Source: Tremella fuciformis (taxonomy: Eukaryota > Basidiomycota > Tremellomycetes > Tremellales > Tremellaceae). Taken from it: a stretch of DNA of 64,000 nt. The translations under genes were made by a program, and so were the position numbers. Every line of letters starts with the position of its first letter. The first letter of the stretch is position 1. Under the pieces are notes generated by a model, which was not told the origin of the DNA, did no database searches, and saw only the letters and a list, made by a program, of their open reading frames with translations. The stretch lies in contig CP136490.1 in assembly GCA_032768795.1 (NCBI GenBank), positions 8,586,001-8,650,000 of the forward strand, given 5' to 3'. This document shows positions 46,995 through 58,549 of the stretch, piece after piece.

Positions 46995-49900
46995 ATGACG
47001 CCGGACGGACCAGACCGACCTTTGAAACGCAGCAGGGACAGCTTGTCAAGCGACAAGCACCAGTCAGAGAGGGGCAATATCGCATCCGTGGCGTGCGCAG
47101 AATGCAGAAAGAATAGCGAGTATCGTGTCATGAGGCTGCGGTGAGACTGACGTGCTAGAAACTCGTTGCATCGGAGGAAGCAATCCTCCATGCCAAGTAA
47201 GTCCGGCAGCTCTCATCGTCGGATCTACTATGCCGGCTGACGCTTGTCAGAGATGTGCCAATTCAGGTATCGAATGCGTGCTCCTGACCAGCGCCAGGGG
47301 AAAGATGACGGGAAGGCAAGTGACTGAGTTGTCATATCGTGCTCAAAGCCAACTTTCAGGATTCGAGAAGTATCCGAGCAGTATAACGAGGTGACAAAGA
47401 AGTACGAAGGCCTGGAGGGGAGATTGAATTCGATTGAAGCACTTCTCCGACAGGCAAGTCATGCAAAAGAGATTGGGCTAAGACGTGACAGGTGCTGTCG
47501 GACCGAGCTCTCCCTACAGTCCCTCGAAAGCAGACGCCCTCCCAAGACACCTTCATAACTCAACCCCAACTACTCGACGAAACCCTGCCGATTGGCGATC
47601 GTCATATGAATGGGCCGCGCAGTCCCTCTGGCGGTCGAGGTGCTCAACCACCTCTTGCAACCCGGACACATCCGCAAATGGGCCCTGTATCTGATCCGTC
47701 ACCTCTCTCGACAGGTCAGCCAACATCTCCAACTCCGAGACTCGCTGCGCTTCCCGCTCCTCGTCTGGGCGAGGACGAACAGGCAGCAGCCCCCGAAAGG
47801 ATACTTCAGCAGATCTCACCTGCATCGGCTTTCTCACACTTTCGAGATCTCGTGACTGCAAAGCGGAAAACTACCTTGAACATCCGTCAGGATTGGGAGC
47901 CTATCCCGGATTTGAACAACCTCAACTCGGTTCTGACGCGACAAGGGGTTGAACAGTTGTTCGACGTTTACTTTTCATATCTGCACCGTCAGTCAAAGCC
48001 GATTGTCCATGGTCGCTGATCAGAGAGGGCATTGCGCCATCCTCGATCCCGCGTATCACACTGTAGACCGAACGATGCGGCTAAGCACTCTACTCACAAT
48101 GACCAGTAAGTGCTCCTTCGCGACGCTCTGTCTGTGCTGACCTGGTAGTTTGCTCAATCGCGGTATCACATTACCCCCCTCTCCAGAATTACAGAGCATA
48201 TCTCTGCTCGATGGTCAACAAGCTGGTCGCTCAGACAATAGAAACCGGAGCGAAGTCTATTGAGGTGCCCTTTCCACATAGTTGGAGATCAAGGCTCCGT
48301 CGGCTGATTATTCGCAGGCGGTCCAGTCATTCCTGTTATTGTCGCTGTGGAGTCACGCCTCCCTGCAAAAGGACACAGCATCGGACCGGACATGGACCTT
48401 CTTAGGCCTCGCTATCAGGTTATTCATCTTCAGGTAGCCGCAATCAAGCTTATCAGCAGATTGGCCACGGACTTGAATATTGCAGCGAGGTCACCGGCAT
48501 TTGGTTTGCCTACAGGATGCAACTCTGTCGAGAGGGCATACCGCTTTGCTTGCCAGCGCGTATGGTACGTACTGGTCGCGGCTCAATGACTACGCTGATT
48601 GCGCTCAGGTTGTGGCTGTATGTCGAGGATAGAAGGTGGGGAAGAGCCCTTCTCTATGATCAACGGGCTAATGCGAAATGCAGTCTCTCTCATCAGTTGG
48701 GCAGGACAGTGACTCTAACGGAGGATGCTGTTGTCGAATACGATGTAGAACGCCTTCCCGCTCGGGATCAGCCAATCCGACTTCTCCTGGTGAGTCACTG
48801 TGCTGGACTTGTTTGTGTCTACGAGCTGATAAGCTTCATCAGGATCTCCATCGCATGATTGAACGGACACTTGTCAGTCTCGCAAAGTTATCCGGCCCGG
48901 CTGATGATCAGATGACTTTGGTGGAGAGGGAGTCTGCTGCACAGACAGTCGGTTATCCGGTGTGTGCCACGGACTGGGATGGCGGGAGGCGTTGATTGAT
49001 TTGTCAGGACCCCAACTTGCTATTCCTGATTGAACGACAAGCGAACTTCTGGTTCACACAGTCACGAGACAAGATCATGAAGTGAGCATTTTTCGTTTAA
49101 GAAGGACGAACTAAATTGGGCAGGATGGGTCACGAGGGTCAGGTTCTAGGCCTACGAAGAGTCAAAGCTGACCGTCTAGTCGATCTGGAAGAAGTCCCGC
49201 ATCCCGGAGAGGTCTTTCGGTTGTGGGCACATTCGATGTCTGAGAGCCCGGAAACTGACCCCAGCCATAAACGCTATTGGCTCATGACGCTGTTCTCGTA
49301 CTCGTTGCACATGACCTTGCAGCGTAATGTCGAAGTCGAGGTGTGGCGAAATTACTTCAAGGTACGATAGCATGACGGGGATCCAGTAGCTGATGGCGAG
49401 TCCGTTGGCTATGCCAAGGAGACTCTTGAGGACTTTGACGACAGCTGGAATGACTGGCTTCGGTACGCCCCAGACCACATCCTTGTCTACATCGTCCAGG
49501 CTTGTTGTATGCTGGTCAAACTCAGGCATGTCGGTCCTGAACCATATTGGCATAGAGCTGACAGCCCGTAGTCGGCCTGCCTTTGCGCACTTTGCATCCG
49601 ATGAAGAACGCAGTCGGCCCCTATCTCTCATAACTCGCATGATCGAACGTCTCGAGTCCGTCTCACTGGATAATCTCAGTACGCCCTACCTGTACGCGGA
49701 CTTTCTCCGCCAGCTTCTAAACCATGCCAAAGCATGGACACACCTGCCACCTCTGCCAGCAGCCAGGTTCTCGACTGGCGAGACTCCCGGTCATCTTGAT
49801 CCTTTCCATGTGCTGGCGCCGAGCCCATTTGCGCAAGACACGGCTGGTGCCGCAATACCGGGTTTCGAAATCCCAGTAAGCAGTGCGAATAGCCCCATGA

Positions 49901-50046
49901 CCGCTTTGTGGTTCAACAACATGTGGGATGTGAGTGTCGCGCTCGGGCCCGCTACATGCTGACACGGATAGCAACTTCTGGGTGCGAATTTCGGACGAGA
50001 AAATGGAGAACAAGATGCCGAACGTCAGTTGAGTTCTGTCTATTAG
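46995..50046 (+). CDS. Zn(II)2Cys6 fungal transcription factor
   Basis: Nuclear regulator. From Met at 46995 the spliced cluster reads ASVACAECRKNKTRCIGG then PPCQRCANSGIEC, complete with six cysteines. This needs a GC donor at 47116 (intron 47116-47158). A coiled-coil segment (EQYNEVTKKYEGLEGRLNSI) follows, then a Pro/Ser/Gln-rich linker and the fungal-trans domain beginning LTRQGVEQLFDVYFSYLH, with WTFLGLAIRM-type and SLLLSLWSHAS-like regions at 48150-48700. The last exons include LDPFHVLAPSPFAQD and end QLSSVY at 50046. About 12 introns; several internal joins were not resolved, so intactness of the middle is assumed. Convergent with the PhyH-family gene. Confidence 0.83.
47116..47158 (+). 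other. Probable GC-AG intron inside a zinc-cluster codon
   Basis: A 43-nt intron with donor GCGAGT, branch GACTGAC and acceptor TAG. Only removal at this GC donor produces CRKNKTRC, the exact spacing the zinc cluster needs; the next GT donors give frameshifts. Confidence 0.6.
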
Positions 50047-50255
50047 ACCGCACTGATCTCTAGTCGTGAATGGTTCCGCAGTTACGAACACATTCCAGGA
50101 CTGGGGCATGTAGTACGTAGGGACCGTCCGTCGAGTACAGATCTTCTTTCCGACACACACGCAAACTGGTCAATCTGATGCATAGCATAGCAACTCCATG
50201 ACTCGGTCTACGTACGTGACAAAGTCCAGTCACGCTCACTGCTCGCCGCCGGCTT

Positions 50256-51555
50256 TCAGAATTTGTGTCCCCATTTCCTCTTCCACTGCTCATCCCACTC
50301 AGCTTTCTCCTCGTCGTTCCTCTTTCCCCCGTAAGGACCTTGAGCGTTAGTCTGTAGTACCGAGTCTATATTCCCACTGGACTCACTTGGGTCGTAGTTG
50401 AACTTGAGCGAGAGATGGTCGAACTGCTCCGAAGGAACAAAATTGCCAACATACTTCACCGGTGATTTGAACGTCTCGAGTACCGGCTTGATATTCTCAG
50501 GCAGAGTAAGCTCGAGGTTTGACCAGAACCAAGCGGGATTGTGAACGATGGCCATCATGCATCGTGGCTCATCGGTGCTGTTGGGCATCTGGACGTCAGC
50601 GGTCGTGCTCCGCCCAAGGAAATGGAAGTTGAACTTACGCCTGCGTGCCAAAGTCGGAGGTCGCGGAGAACCAACGAACCTTTGGTGATCCGAGGCTGGA
50701 TCGGGGGTCGAATTTTGCGGCGAGCCTCGAGAAGCTCGGGTTTAATCTTGTGGGAGAGGTCACCGGCTTGGCTCGCATCAGCTACAGTCGCCCAAAGTCC
50801 CACTAGCAACATACTCTCTCCCCACCGATCAGCCACAGTGGTGTCCCGGTGAGACCCCAACCACACTTCCGTTGTTCCGTTCAGCTTGGTCGCCTCGACT
50901 GTCATGATGCTGTTCAGGTTTAGCTTAACCCCCAGTTCCTACTCTAACCCGCAGTGGACTGACTTTGCTACGATACCGAAAGGCCAATGCCATCCCCTGA
51001 ACTGCGTGTCGGAGTGTGGGTCCTGCCTCTTTGTCCCTCTCAAAGCCGTGTTACCATGGAGATACCGGACTTCAGGCTTGGGACCGAGCATGTTCTCGAT
51101 AATTGGGGCGGCGAAGGGGTTGGCGAAAACGTCCTGCAACCACTCAGCTCCTACTTTCGGAGGGCTATGGCATGGAGAGCCTTACTTCGAAGAACAAGTC
51201 AGGCCTGAGGGGCGGCACTTGAGCCATGTTTCCTTCCGAGCTGGAATGTCAGCCCCGTTTGCATCAATGCGACCTGCCACTTACTTGTAATGCGTCGTCG
51301 AGCGACTAGACAGCTCTGCGGCGTCCTTTATCATCTGATCATTGAGCGCATCGATGTGCTTGACATCAATGGCGTTCTCAAGAACGACAAGACCGTCCTC
51401 CGCCAAGGCGATCATGGCGTCGAGGATTGTCTCCTTCGACGGGGCTCGATTGGCCCATTCTTCTTCCGAGATGCGGATCGCGATAGGTCTCCTTGCGGAT
51501 CAGCTTACACTCGGACAGAGGTGGACAGGACCCACTCTTCGGTGGCAATGGGCAT
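50256..51555 (-). CDS. Phytanoyl-CoA dioxygenase (PhyH) family protein
   Basis: Fe(II)/2-oxoglutarate oxygenase; fungal members act in secondary metabolism or lipid-like substrate oxidation, substrate here unknown. Met at 51555 gives MPIATEE, and after an intron with a GTGGGT donor RISEEEWANRAPSKETILD and GLVVLENAIDVKHIDALNDQM. Core motifs are PFAAPIIENMLGPKPEVRYL, DPHSDTQF (iron H-x-D), STEVWLGSHRDTT and RDLRLWHAGMPNSTDEPR (distal His and 2OG Arg). The C-terminus WDEQWKRKWGHKF ends at 50256. Divergent from a sugar transporter. Confidence 0.88.
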
Positions 51556-51836
51556 GTCGAAGGAGTCTTCAGCGTCAGGGATAGCGGAAGGCCAAGTGAG
51601 AGTTGACATGCATTTAACGTGACTGTCCTGCACTGTCAGACTCGGTGAGAGCCTAGGCGATGTGAAAGCCGGAGACTGCTGTACATCGGCATTCGAGACG
51701 CCGTCATGCGGAGCTTCTCCTTCGGCCTGTAATGCGCCCCGTTCCGGAGGTATTTCCCTTCTGCAGTGTTCTATGACGGCAACGTAGTTAGTTGGCCTTG
51801 TAACAGTGCGCCTCCCATCGGAACTGCTCAGTTCAG

Positions 51837-51869
51837 CCCCGAGAAATGGGACCCCGCTCATTTTCGGGG
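51837..51869. promoter_or_regulatory. CCCCG...CGGGG inverted repeat in the PhyH/transporter promoter
   Basis: CCCCG at 51837-51841 and again at 51852-51856 faces CGGGG at 51865-51869, and CCCCGGCGG follows. It is similar to the 30-39 kb motif but with different spacing. It lies within 51556-52045, the shared upstream region of the divergent pair, which holds no other gene. Confidence 0.35.
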
Positions 51870-52045
51870 TGGACCCCGGCGGAGAATCGGCCCTCCATCG
51901 GCGACCTGAACCCCGACACTGCTCTTCATTACTTACCCTTCGTTCAATCATATGACAGGCATTTATACATTAAGCACCCCGCACAGGGCCCCATGCTCCT
52001 CCCCACTCCAACTTCACATCTGACACCGCGGAATCAACGTTGAAC

Positions 52046-54116
52046 ATGTCCCACAACAACGATATCGAAGAGAAAAACGATGTCGCCATGGTCGAACATG
52101 GCGAAGACAAGCCCCGGACCGCAACCGGTGCAGTGCTTCTGGAATCTGCCTTTTCAGCCCACACACGTTTCCAGATCATCAAGCTCTTTTGGAAGACTAT
52201 CCTCATATCCATGTGCTGTCTTTGGGGAGGTCTAGCCGACGGCTACCAATTCTCGTCGGTCCCCTACTTAGGGGGAAAGAAACACGACTGATGATGCAGG
52301 ATGACTGCTAGTATCGTTGCCAATGAGGGCTTCATCGAGAAGATGGGCACGTACAATAGTGCCACTTCCACATGGGCCATACCGGCAACAAGACTCTCTC
52401 TTTGGGGAGGAATCCTGTCAGCTACGATGCTGATCGGCCATTGGGGCGGCGGATGGATGAACGACAAATACGGTCGCAGGGCTGGCATGTATGCCTTCTC
52501 ACTCTGTTTCGTCGTGGTGTGTACCTCGTGTACGGTAAGAGGGTGCTCGCTAACCTCAGGGCGTCGCTATGGAGAGTGCCGCTCAGAATTGGAAGGTCTG
52601 GCTTGTTGCGAAGACCATTTTCGGATTCGCTCTCGGGCTGGTTCAAGTCACTTGCACCGCCGTGAGCAGGCAGAAATTCAGTAAAAAGGTGGCTGACTCA
52701 ATAAAGTACGTGTCCGAGATTGCGCCTGCTCAGGTTCGCGGCGGTCTTGTCAGCGGTTATGCTCTGGCATATGCTCTCGGTCAGTTCTTCGCCGCTATCG
52801 GACTGCAAATCACACAAACCGTGAGTCGCTCGCTGTCAGTGTACATGGTCTGAGGCACTGCAGAGTCGTCCTCTCGCGTGGCGCAACGCCGTGCTTTCTC
52901 AATGGGTCTCTGTCGGCATCTGGCTGATTGCCCTGTTCTTCGTTCCCGAGAGCCCATGGCATTACGCGAGATACCGGGACGAGGCCAAGGCCAAAAGAGC
53001 GATGAAAAGGTTGTACGGCGGCATATCCGGGTACGATCTCGACCGCGAGTACGCCGTCATTATGGCAGAGATTGAGCACGCGGAGAGTATCGCGCACATG
53101 CAATCTGGGGTCAAGGTGCTGGAGCTCTTCCAGGGTGTCAACCTTGTGAGTACCCGCAAGCCACGAGTTTCCGCTTGAGCCGCGCTGAATTTTTCAGAGA
53201 AGGACGATTGCCTCATCCTTGCCCATCGCCCTTCAACAACTCTGCGGTGTACCAATCTTCTTCTCTTATCTCACCTGTTCGTGATCACCGCCTGAAAGGG
53301 AATAGTACAGCTTAGTTGTCAGACTTTTTCCAGCAGGCCGGTATCCAGGACCCTTTCTTGGCTTCAGTGATCATGTAGTGAGTCCAATCCGCATATGCGT
53401 CTCCCTTTCGCTCATCCATGCTCAGTGTGCTCCTGCTCGTTGGAATCACGATATCCTTCTGGACTACCGAGCGGATCGGCCGGCGGCCTCTGCTTCTGTG
53501 GGGATGCCTTCTGATGACCTTCGCCAATCTCGGCCTTGGTCTGTCGGGATCCTTCAAAGTGACGGACTCTGCGTTGCACGCTTCTCTCGCAATGAGCTGC
53601 ATATGGGTTCGCGGACTCCTCAATGCGTGCGAGGATCTATTGACAATGCAGGTATTCGTGTACGCGATGACCGCAGCGCCTGTGGCTTGGGTCTCAGCTT
53701 CGGAGATCTCCACGCCGCGACTCAAAGCCTTGACCACTGCCTTCGCCATCAGTACTTATGGTTGCCTCAAGTAAGAAATAGTATCCATGAGCTCGCCCAC
53801 CGCTGACTCTTTCAGCCTCGTCTGGCAGTTCACCACACCTTTGATGCTCGCCAGCGATGGGGCCAACTGGGGCGTCAAGTCGGGCTACCTCTTCACCGGC
53901 CTGACGGCGATCACCGGCGTAGGCATCTACTTCGTCGTGCCCGAGGTGAGCTCGAAGCAGTCTTTGTTCGCGACTACGCTGAAAATGTAGACTGCCGGAA
54001 GAACAATGGGAGAGCTTGACGAACTGTTCGAGTTGGGCATATCGCCCAGGAAATTCGCTCAAACCGAGACTTCGGCACAGCGTGCTGGACTGTCCAAGGC
54101 CCGTCTGCTCATCTGA
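52046..54116 (+). CDS. MFS sugar transporter
   Basis: Plasma-membrane 12-TM sugar porter. MSHNNDIEEKNDVAMVEHG is the cytosolic N-terminus; CCLWGGLADGYQFSSVP spans helix 1 and the exon end. HWGGGWMNDKYGRRAGMYAF (motif A), VSEIAPAQVRGGLVSGYALAY (PESPR-preceding loop), VPESPWHYARYRDEAKAKR (a PESP variant with Trp in place of Arg), RTIASSLPIALQQLCGVPIFF and ERIGRRPLLLWGC follow. The tail after an intron reads GELDELFELGISPRKFAQTE and stops at 54116. The missing Arg in the PESPR motif is unusual. About nine introns. Divergent from the PhyH gene. Confidence 0.88.
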
Positions 54117-54776
54117 GCCCGACGAGAGTGCGGGAGAGGTCTCAAAGGAGGGCTTCACGATACTGTATGTGCTGGCTTGACGGGACGCGTATGCAGACAA
54201 TGCGACGAAGGCAATCTGTCTGATTGCTCGCGCATCACCGCCGCTCTGGTCTCTTCGGAGTTTCAGCCGTAAAGGAGATCCAGCTGGTTTTGCTTCAGTC
54301 TCCCAGATGAAGACGACGAGCATGGCTCCATTGCAAAGGTTGATCCGACAGTGCCTCCATCTGATCCATCATGACCTCTTTAGTGGGAGGGTCAGCCCGA
54401 CTTGAAGTACCCACCCTAATATGACCAACGCGGGTTGTCACGAGGCAAGATAGGACTATTCAAGTGTCTTTCTGCTCGTTAGTGGGCTGAGATGAATATC
54501 GAAGACTGCCATCGACGACCACTGCGAATTTTGTGGCTGACTATGATGGGCGGCGACGAGATTCGACCGACAGCAGCGGAATTGTGTTTGTGTTCACACC
54601 TTTTATCGATAGTTTGGCGGCGAGGCCTGACATACGTCGAGGTCTGCTTATTCGCAACTTCCCACCCCGCAATGTGGAGTCCCCTAGGCAGGTGTGTGTC
54701 ATCATTGCTCATTGTCGCAGCACTGTAGGCATCAGCCGTACCAACAGCGGTATACGACGTTCAATCAGAGTCTAAT
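54117..54776. other. Intergenic, no feature recognised
   Basis: This 660-bp interval lies between convergent genes. It contains overlapping ORFs of at most about 80 codons with no similarity I recognise. Confidence 0.45.
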
Positions 54777-55279
54777 CTACTGAGCCATTATCTGGTCGAT
54801 ACGTGCCATGAGATACTCCACGATCCCGTCGGGGCCGACCTGCACCTGCAGCCCTGTGGGGATGCCATGGGTTTTGATCCCCGGAATGGTATTCTTGGCG
54901 ATACGCTCGATTTCATTCTGCTCCTCGGGAGACCACTGCCTATGAGCTGGGGTCGCACATGTTCCCTCACCATCGACGCGCAGGACTGTTCTGTCAGCAT
55001 ACGCTGCCACGCATAACAGCGCAATATGTACCAATAGAGCCGGAGACGGGTTCAGGGATTCAAGGTAAGGCTTGACAGCTTCGATAGCTGCGAAGGCCAT
55101 GTGAGCTTGATAGGCGTTGACAAGATGGAATTCAGAAGCGCCTCACTGGTGACATTGCCTACATGCTTGATGTTGTACTTGGGCTTGATTCCCTCCGTGA
55201 CCCTCGCAAGCACCGTTGCGGCCCTCTCCGGCGCCTGGTTGACCGAAACGAGACCCATAGGCTGTGAAGGCGAAGACAT
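54777..55279 (-). CDS. Small conserved-looking protein of unknown function
   Basis: Not recognised. Two exons: MSSPSQPMGLVSVNQAPERAATVLARV... up to KHVGN near 55155, an intron of about 48 nt, and an exon containing MAFAAIEAVKPYL, SPALLVHIALLCVAAYADRT and IPGIKTHGIPTGLQVQVGPDGIVEYLMARID, stopping at 54777. The predicted length is about 150 residues, without signal peptide. Codon use and a clean intron argue that it is real. It is divergent from the FAH-family hydrolase (start 55603) across 323 bp with no clear motif, so the two may be coregulated. Confidence 0.6.
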
Positions 55280-55602
55280 GATGCGTTTGGATGCAGTACG
55301 CGGGCAGAATCCCTGTCTTGGTTTGAGCGTTCGAAGTGCATTGTATCCTGCGAAAAGCCGAGGTATACGTCGATCCCCCAATTGAGTTGTGCGGACCGCA
55401 ACCATCGCCGGCGGGTCCGAGTGCTCAATTCACTTAGAGCCACAAGTTCTTCGGCCCGTATTTGCCTTGCAGCACTACTCAGGCAGACGAACTTTCCGAA
55501 ACAAAACACCGCCAAGCTTTCGCCGCCACACGCAGCCGAAAGAGACTTGGGTCAAGATATCGATTCGCTTCCGCTCCTTGTCAACGTCTGCGGGGCTTCA
55601 AC

Positions 55603-56649
55603 ATGTCTTCGGTCGCCTGGAAACGCCTGATACGATTCATCTCCCACTCGTCTGATACCCCTCTTGTGGGAGAGCCGGTAAAGCTGGACCAAGATGTAGG
55701 CCTGGCTACGTACAATGGGGAAGACGTTGAGGTTGAGGTGTATTCGGGGGTTTCAGTTTTAACGGCGGGCAAGCCGACAGGAAAAAGGGTGATGGTGCGG
55801 CGTTTGCTAAGTCCGCTGTCGCAGAAGGAAGTTGGGACGATCCGTGGTATCGGCTTGAACGTTCGTAGCCTGTGTGACACAGCGAGGACGAGCTGACAGA
55901 GGCAGTATGTGAGCCACGCCAATGAAATGCAGATGCAGATTCCCAACATTCCGACAATATTCTCGAAGCCCTCGCATGCCCTCAACAATCCATTTCCATC
56001 AACCATCACCATTCCACGACACATCGTCTCGGATAACGCGGCGGACTACGAGGCCGAGCTTGCTCTGGTTATCGGAAAGGATGCAAAAGACGTCCCGGAA
56101 GACAAGGCTCTAGATTACCTCTTGGGGTAAGTCAGCCCTCTCCCCAGCCCCAGCAGCTGCCCAGTCCAGATTCACTGCTTGCCACGACGTCTCCGAGCGT
56201 AAAGCGCAGTTTGCACAGACCCAGTGGACATACTCCAAGTCGTTTGACGGGTTCTGCCCAATAGGACCGGTACTGGTACATCGAGATCAGGCAGAAAGTT
56301 GGCAGTCGATCACACTCACAGGCGCGCTCGACGGGCAAGTGGTGCAGAATAGTCGATTGAAGTACGTTCTGTTGCAAGAACCACGCTAACTCGTAGTGAT
56401 TTGATATTTTCCGTTCCCAGGATAATTACCTTCCTATCACAAGGCACAACCCTTCCAGCCGGCACGCTCATCATGACCGGGTGAGCGGCCAGCCGCCCTA
56501 TGTCATTATGCTGACACCACCATAGCACACCTGCAGGCGTCGGATGGTCCAAAGCCCCGCCACTGCGGCTGAAAGATGGCTCAGAATTCCGCGTCTTCAT
56601 CTCGCATGGCGTGGGAACGCTCATCAACAAAGTCGAGGAGGAGAAGTAA
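55603..56649 (+). CDS. Fumarylacetoacetate hydrolase (FAH) family protein
   Basis: Mg-dependent C-C hydrolase or decarboxylase/tautomerase of the FAH superfamily, often the last step of aromatic or carboxylate breakdown. MSSVAWKRLIRFIS at 55603 leads to GTIRGIGLN and SHANEMQMQIPNIPTIFSKP, then DYEAELALVIGKDAKDVP (metal E-x-E), ACHDVSERKAQFAQTQWTYSKSFDGFCPIGP (metal Asp, catalytic Lys region) and ITFLSQGTTLPAGTLIMTGTPAGVGW, ending at 56649. Four introns; about 290 residues after splicing, normal for the family. The following gene on the same strand is a CocE/NonD hydrolase. Confidence 0.92.
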
Positions 56650-56874
56650 ACTGTTTCCTTAGCAAATATCCACGTATGCATAAGAAGAAGGATCTCGCTG
56701 GCATCAGGCAGTTCGCGCTTGAGATTTGCAAATTCACCAAGCCGAAAGGCCGGGAGGGATTTGGGTTCCGCTCTGGCTGCCGCGATTGCGGCTACAAATG
56801 TAAGCTGCTAAATTCACTCAACAGCCAACAACCAATCCACCTGGCAGGTGATATCACTGCACAGACGATCTAAC

Positions 56875-58340
56875 ATGTCCTCGGGAGTCGTGTCACGCTC
56901 AACAAAGGACGGAGGACAGTATGTTCCCGCTGACATCCGAGAAACAAACACGATCTTATGTTCACAGCTTCTTCGCTTTCATCGACGTCGACGTTCCATT
57001 AAAGGACGGAGCAGTGCTCAGGTGTAATGTGTACCTCCCAAAGGCGGCTGAGGGGTCGTGCTTCCCGGTGCTTATGACTTTCGGACCATGTGCGTGACCA
57101 GTGTGCGGCGATGGTAGCTAAACACCCCGTAGACGGCAAAGACTGGCCATATACGACGTTCAACCCAAAGTACGAAGAGCTCCCGGAAGATGCTAAGAGC
57201 GACTTTGCTTGTTGGGAATGCCCTCATCCTCGTATGTCCGGAACAATTTGGCCACGATGCTGATAATGCTCAGCAACATGGACAAATTACGGCTATGCGG
57301 TCGTAAGAGTGGATGAACGAGGTGCTGGTCAGTCCCCAGGATACCTCGACGTTCTATCCCCCCAGTCGGTACAAGATTTCGCTCAAGCAATCGAGTGGGC
57401 ATCCGAGCAGGCGTGGTCTACAGGGAAAGTTGGTCTCTCCGGCGTCTCGTGGGTGTTCATTTGAACTCCTTGTTGTCGCTGAATGCCGGCAGATACTATG
57501 CGATTATGCAAGAAAGCTGTTCCCCTTCTTAGCGAGGATAAGCTGCTTACGCTGAGCAGTGGATGGTGGCGACACTTCGCCCGAAAGGTTTAGCGTGTAT
57601 GATCCCCTGGGAAGGTGAGCACGGAAACGCTGCTGGCGGGTCCAGTGCTGAAATGCTGACAGGGGCGACCGATCCATACCGAGATGCCTGGCGACACGGC
57701 GGGATACTGACAAACAAGGTATGGCCACAACATCCTGTTCCTATCAAGCTGAATCGTTGTTCTGGGACTACTGGTACAAGAAGCAGGTCCTGCCGGTCCA
57801 GTACGGCTTGCCAGATAGAGAAGCCGCGCGAACTGGTGCGGTTCCCTTTCACAACCGTGGACCAGCAGCCGAGTAGAGCTGACTTTGCGTAGGTCCAAAC
57901 ACATTCGACGGGGATCAAGACCCCTCGCAGCTGTTAAGCAACCGACGGCCTTGTCCTGCTGTTCAGCAGGAGGCCGCTTTCCTAGACAACGACTTGTATG
58001 CCAAATTCGACATCAGCCTCATCGATGTGCCTCTGCTCAGTGCTGCAAATCTAGGGGGCATCTCCCTTCACCTTCGTGGCAATGTCATGGGGTACATGAT
58101 GGCGTCTTCGAAACACAAGTGGTTGCGATTTCATACGGGACGGCGAGTTTTTCGTCAATCTGCGACTGCATGTCTGATGCCCGCAGACACGATCTCCCGT
58201 TCTACCTTCCCCAGTGCGTGCAGGTACAGAAATCCTTCTTCGACGCATTTCTTCGACAAGAAGATCCTGAGGGCTGGCTTGAGGGTCCTAACGAGAAACT
58301 TGCCGCCGTCAGTCTAGTTCTCCGGCAAGGTAACCCCGGC
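56875..58340 (+). pseudogene. CocE/NonD (peptidase S15-like) hydrolase, 3'-truncated and probably decaying
   Basis: Alpha/beta hydrolase acting on esters or amides in its family. MSSGVVSRSTKDGGH joins to FAFIDVDVPLKDGAVLRCNVYLPK; the oxyanion/core segments are VLMTFGPYGKDWP, YGYAVVRVDERGAGQSPGYLD and GKVGLSGVSYYAIMQ (nucleophile Ser), then WMVATLRPKGLACMIPWEG, DPYRDAWRHGGILTNK, and RGYM-like SSKHKWLRFHTGRHDLPFYLP. Three defects are visible. The intron 57512-57559 starts GAAAGC instead of GT. The frame is lost after LTNK at 57717 before WYKKQVLPVQYGLP. Homology ends at NEKLAAVSLVLRQGNPG (~58340), where a poly-G tract starts and roughly the last 150 residues expected for the family are absent. 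Confidence 0.75.
58143..58186 (+). other. Probable GC-AG intron in the CocE-like gene
   Basis: A 44-nt intron with donor GCGAGT and acceptor CAG. Removing it gives F-H-T-G-R-H-D-L-P-F-Y; the GT four bases downstream leaves the following exon out of frame. Confidence 0.55.
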
Positions 58341-58364
58341 ATCAACAGGGTTACACGCCCGTCC

Positions 58365-58410
58365 GGGGGTGGGGGGGGGGGGGGGGGGGTCGCCCGACCG
58401 AGATTTTTTT
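58365..58410. repeat. Poly-G tract and CGAGATTTTTTT box: left boundary of the repeat region
   Basis: G5-T-G19 (58365-58389) is followed nine bases later by CGAGATTTTTTT (58399-58410). The tract sits exactly where the CocE-like homology stops. The same arrangement recurs at 62440-62473. Confidence 0.75.
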
Positions 58411-58549
58411 CCGCGGCCAAAATGCATGCGTACGGCAAGAGGGAGCCCGGGGCATCTGGAACATGCGATCGGTGCGTGCCCAGGTGGGGTACGAGAGGAG
58501 TTATCGGGAAAATCAGGTGGGCCCGGTGACCGATGGCGAGCTCGGGTCG

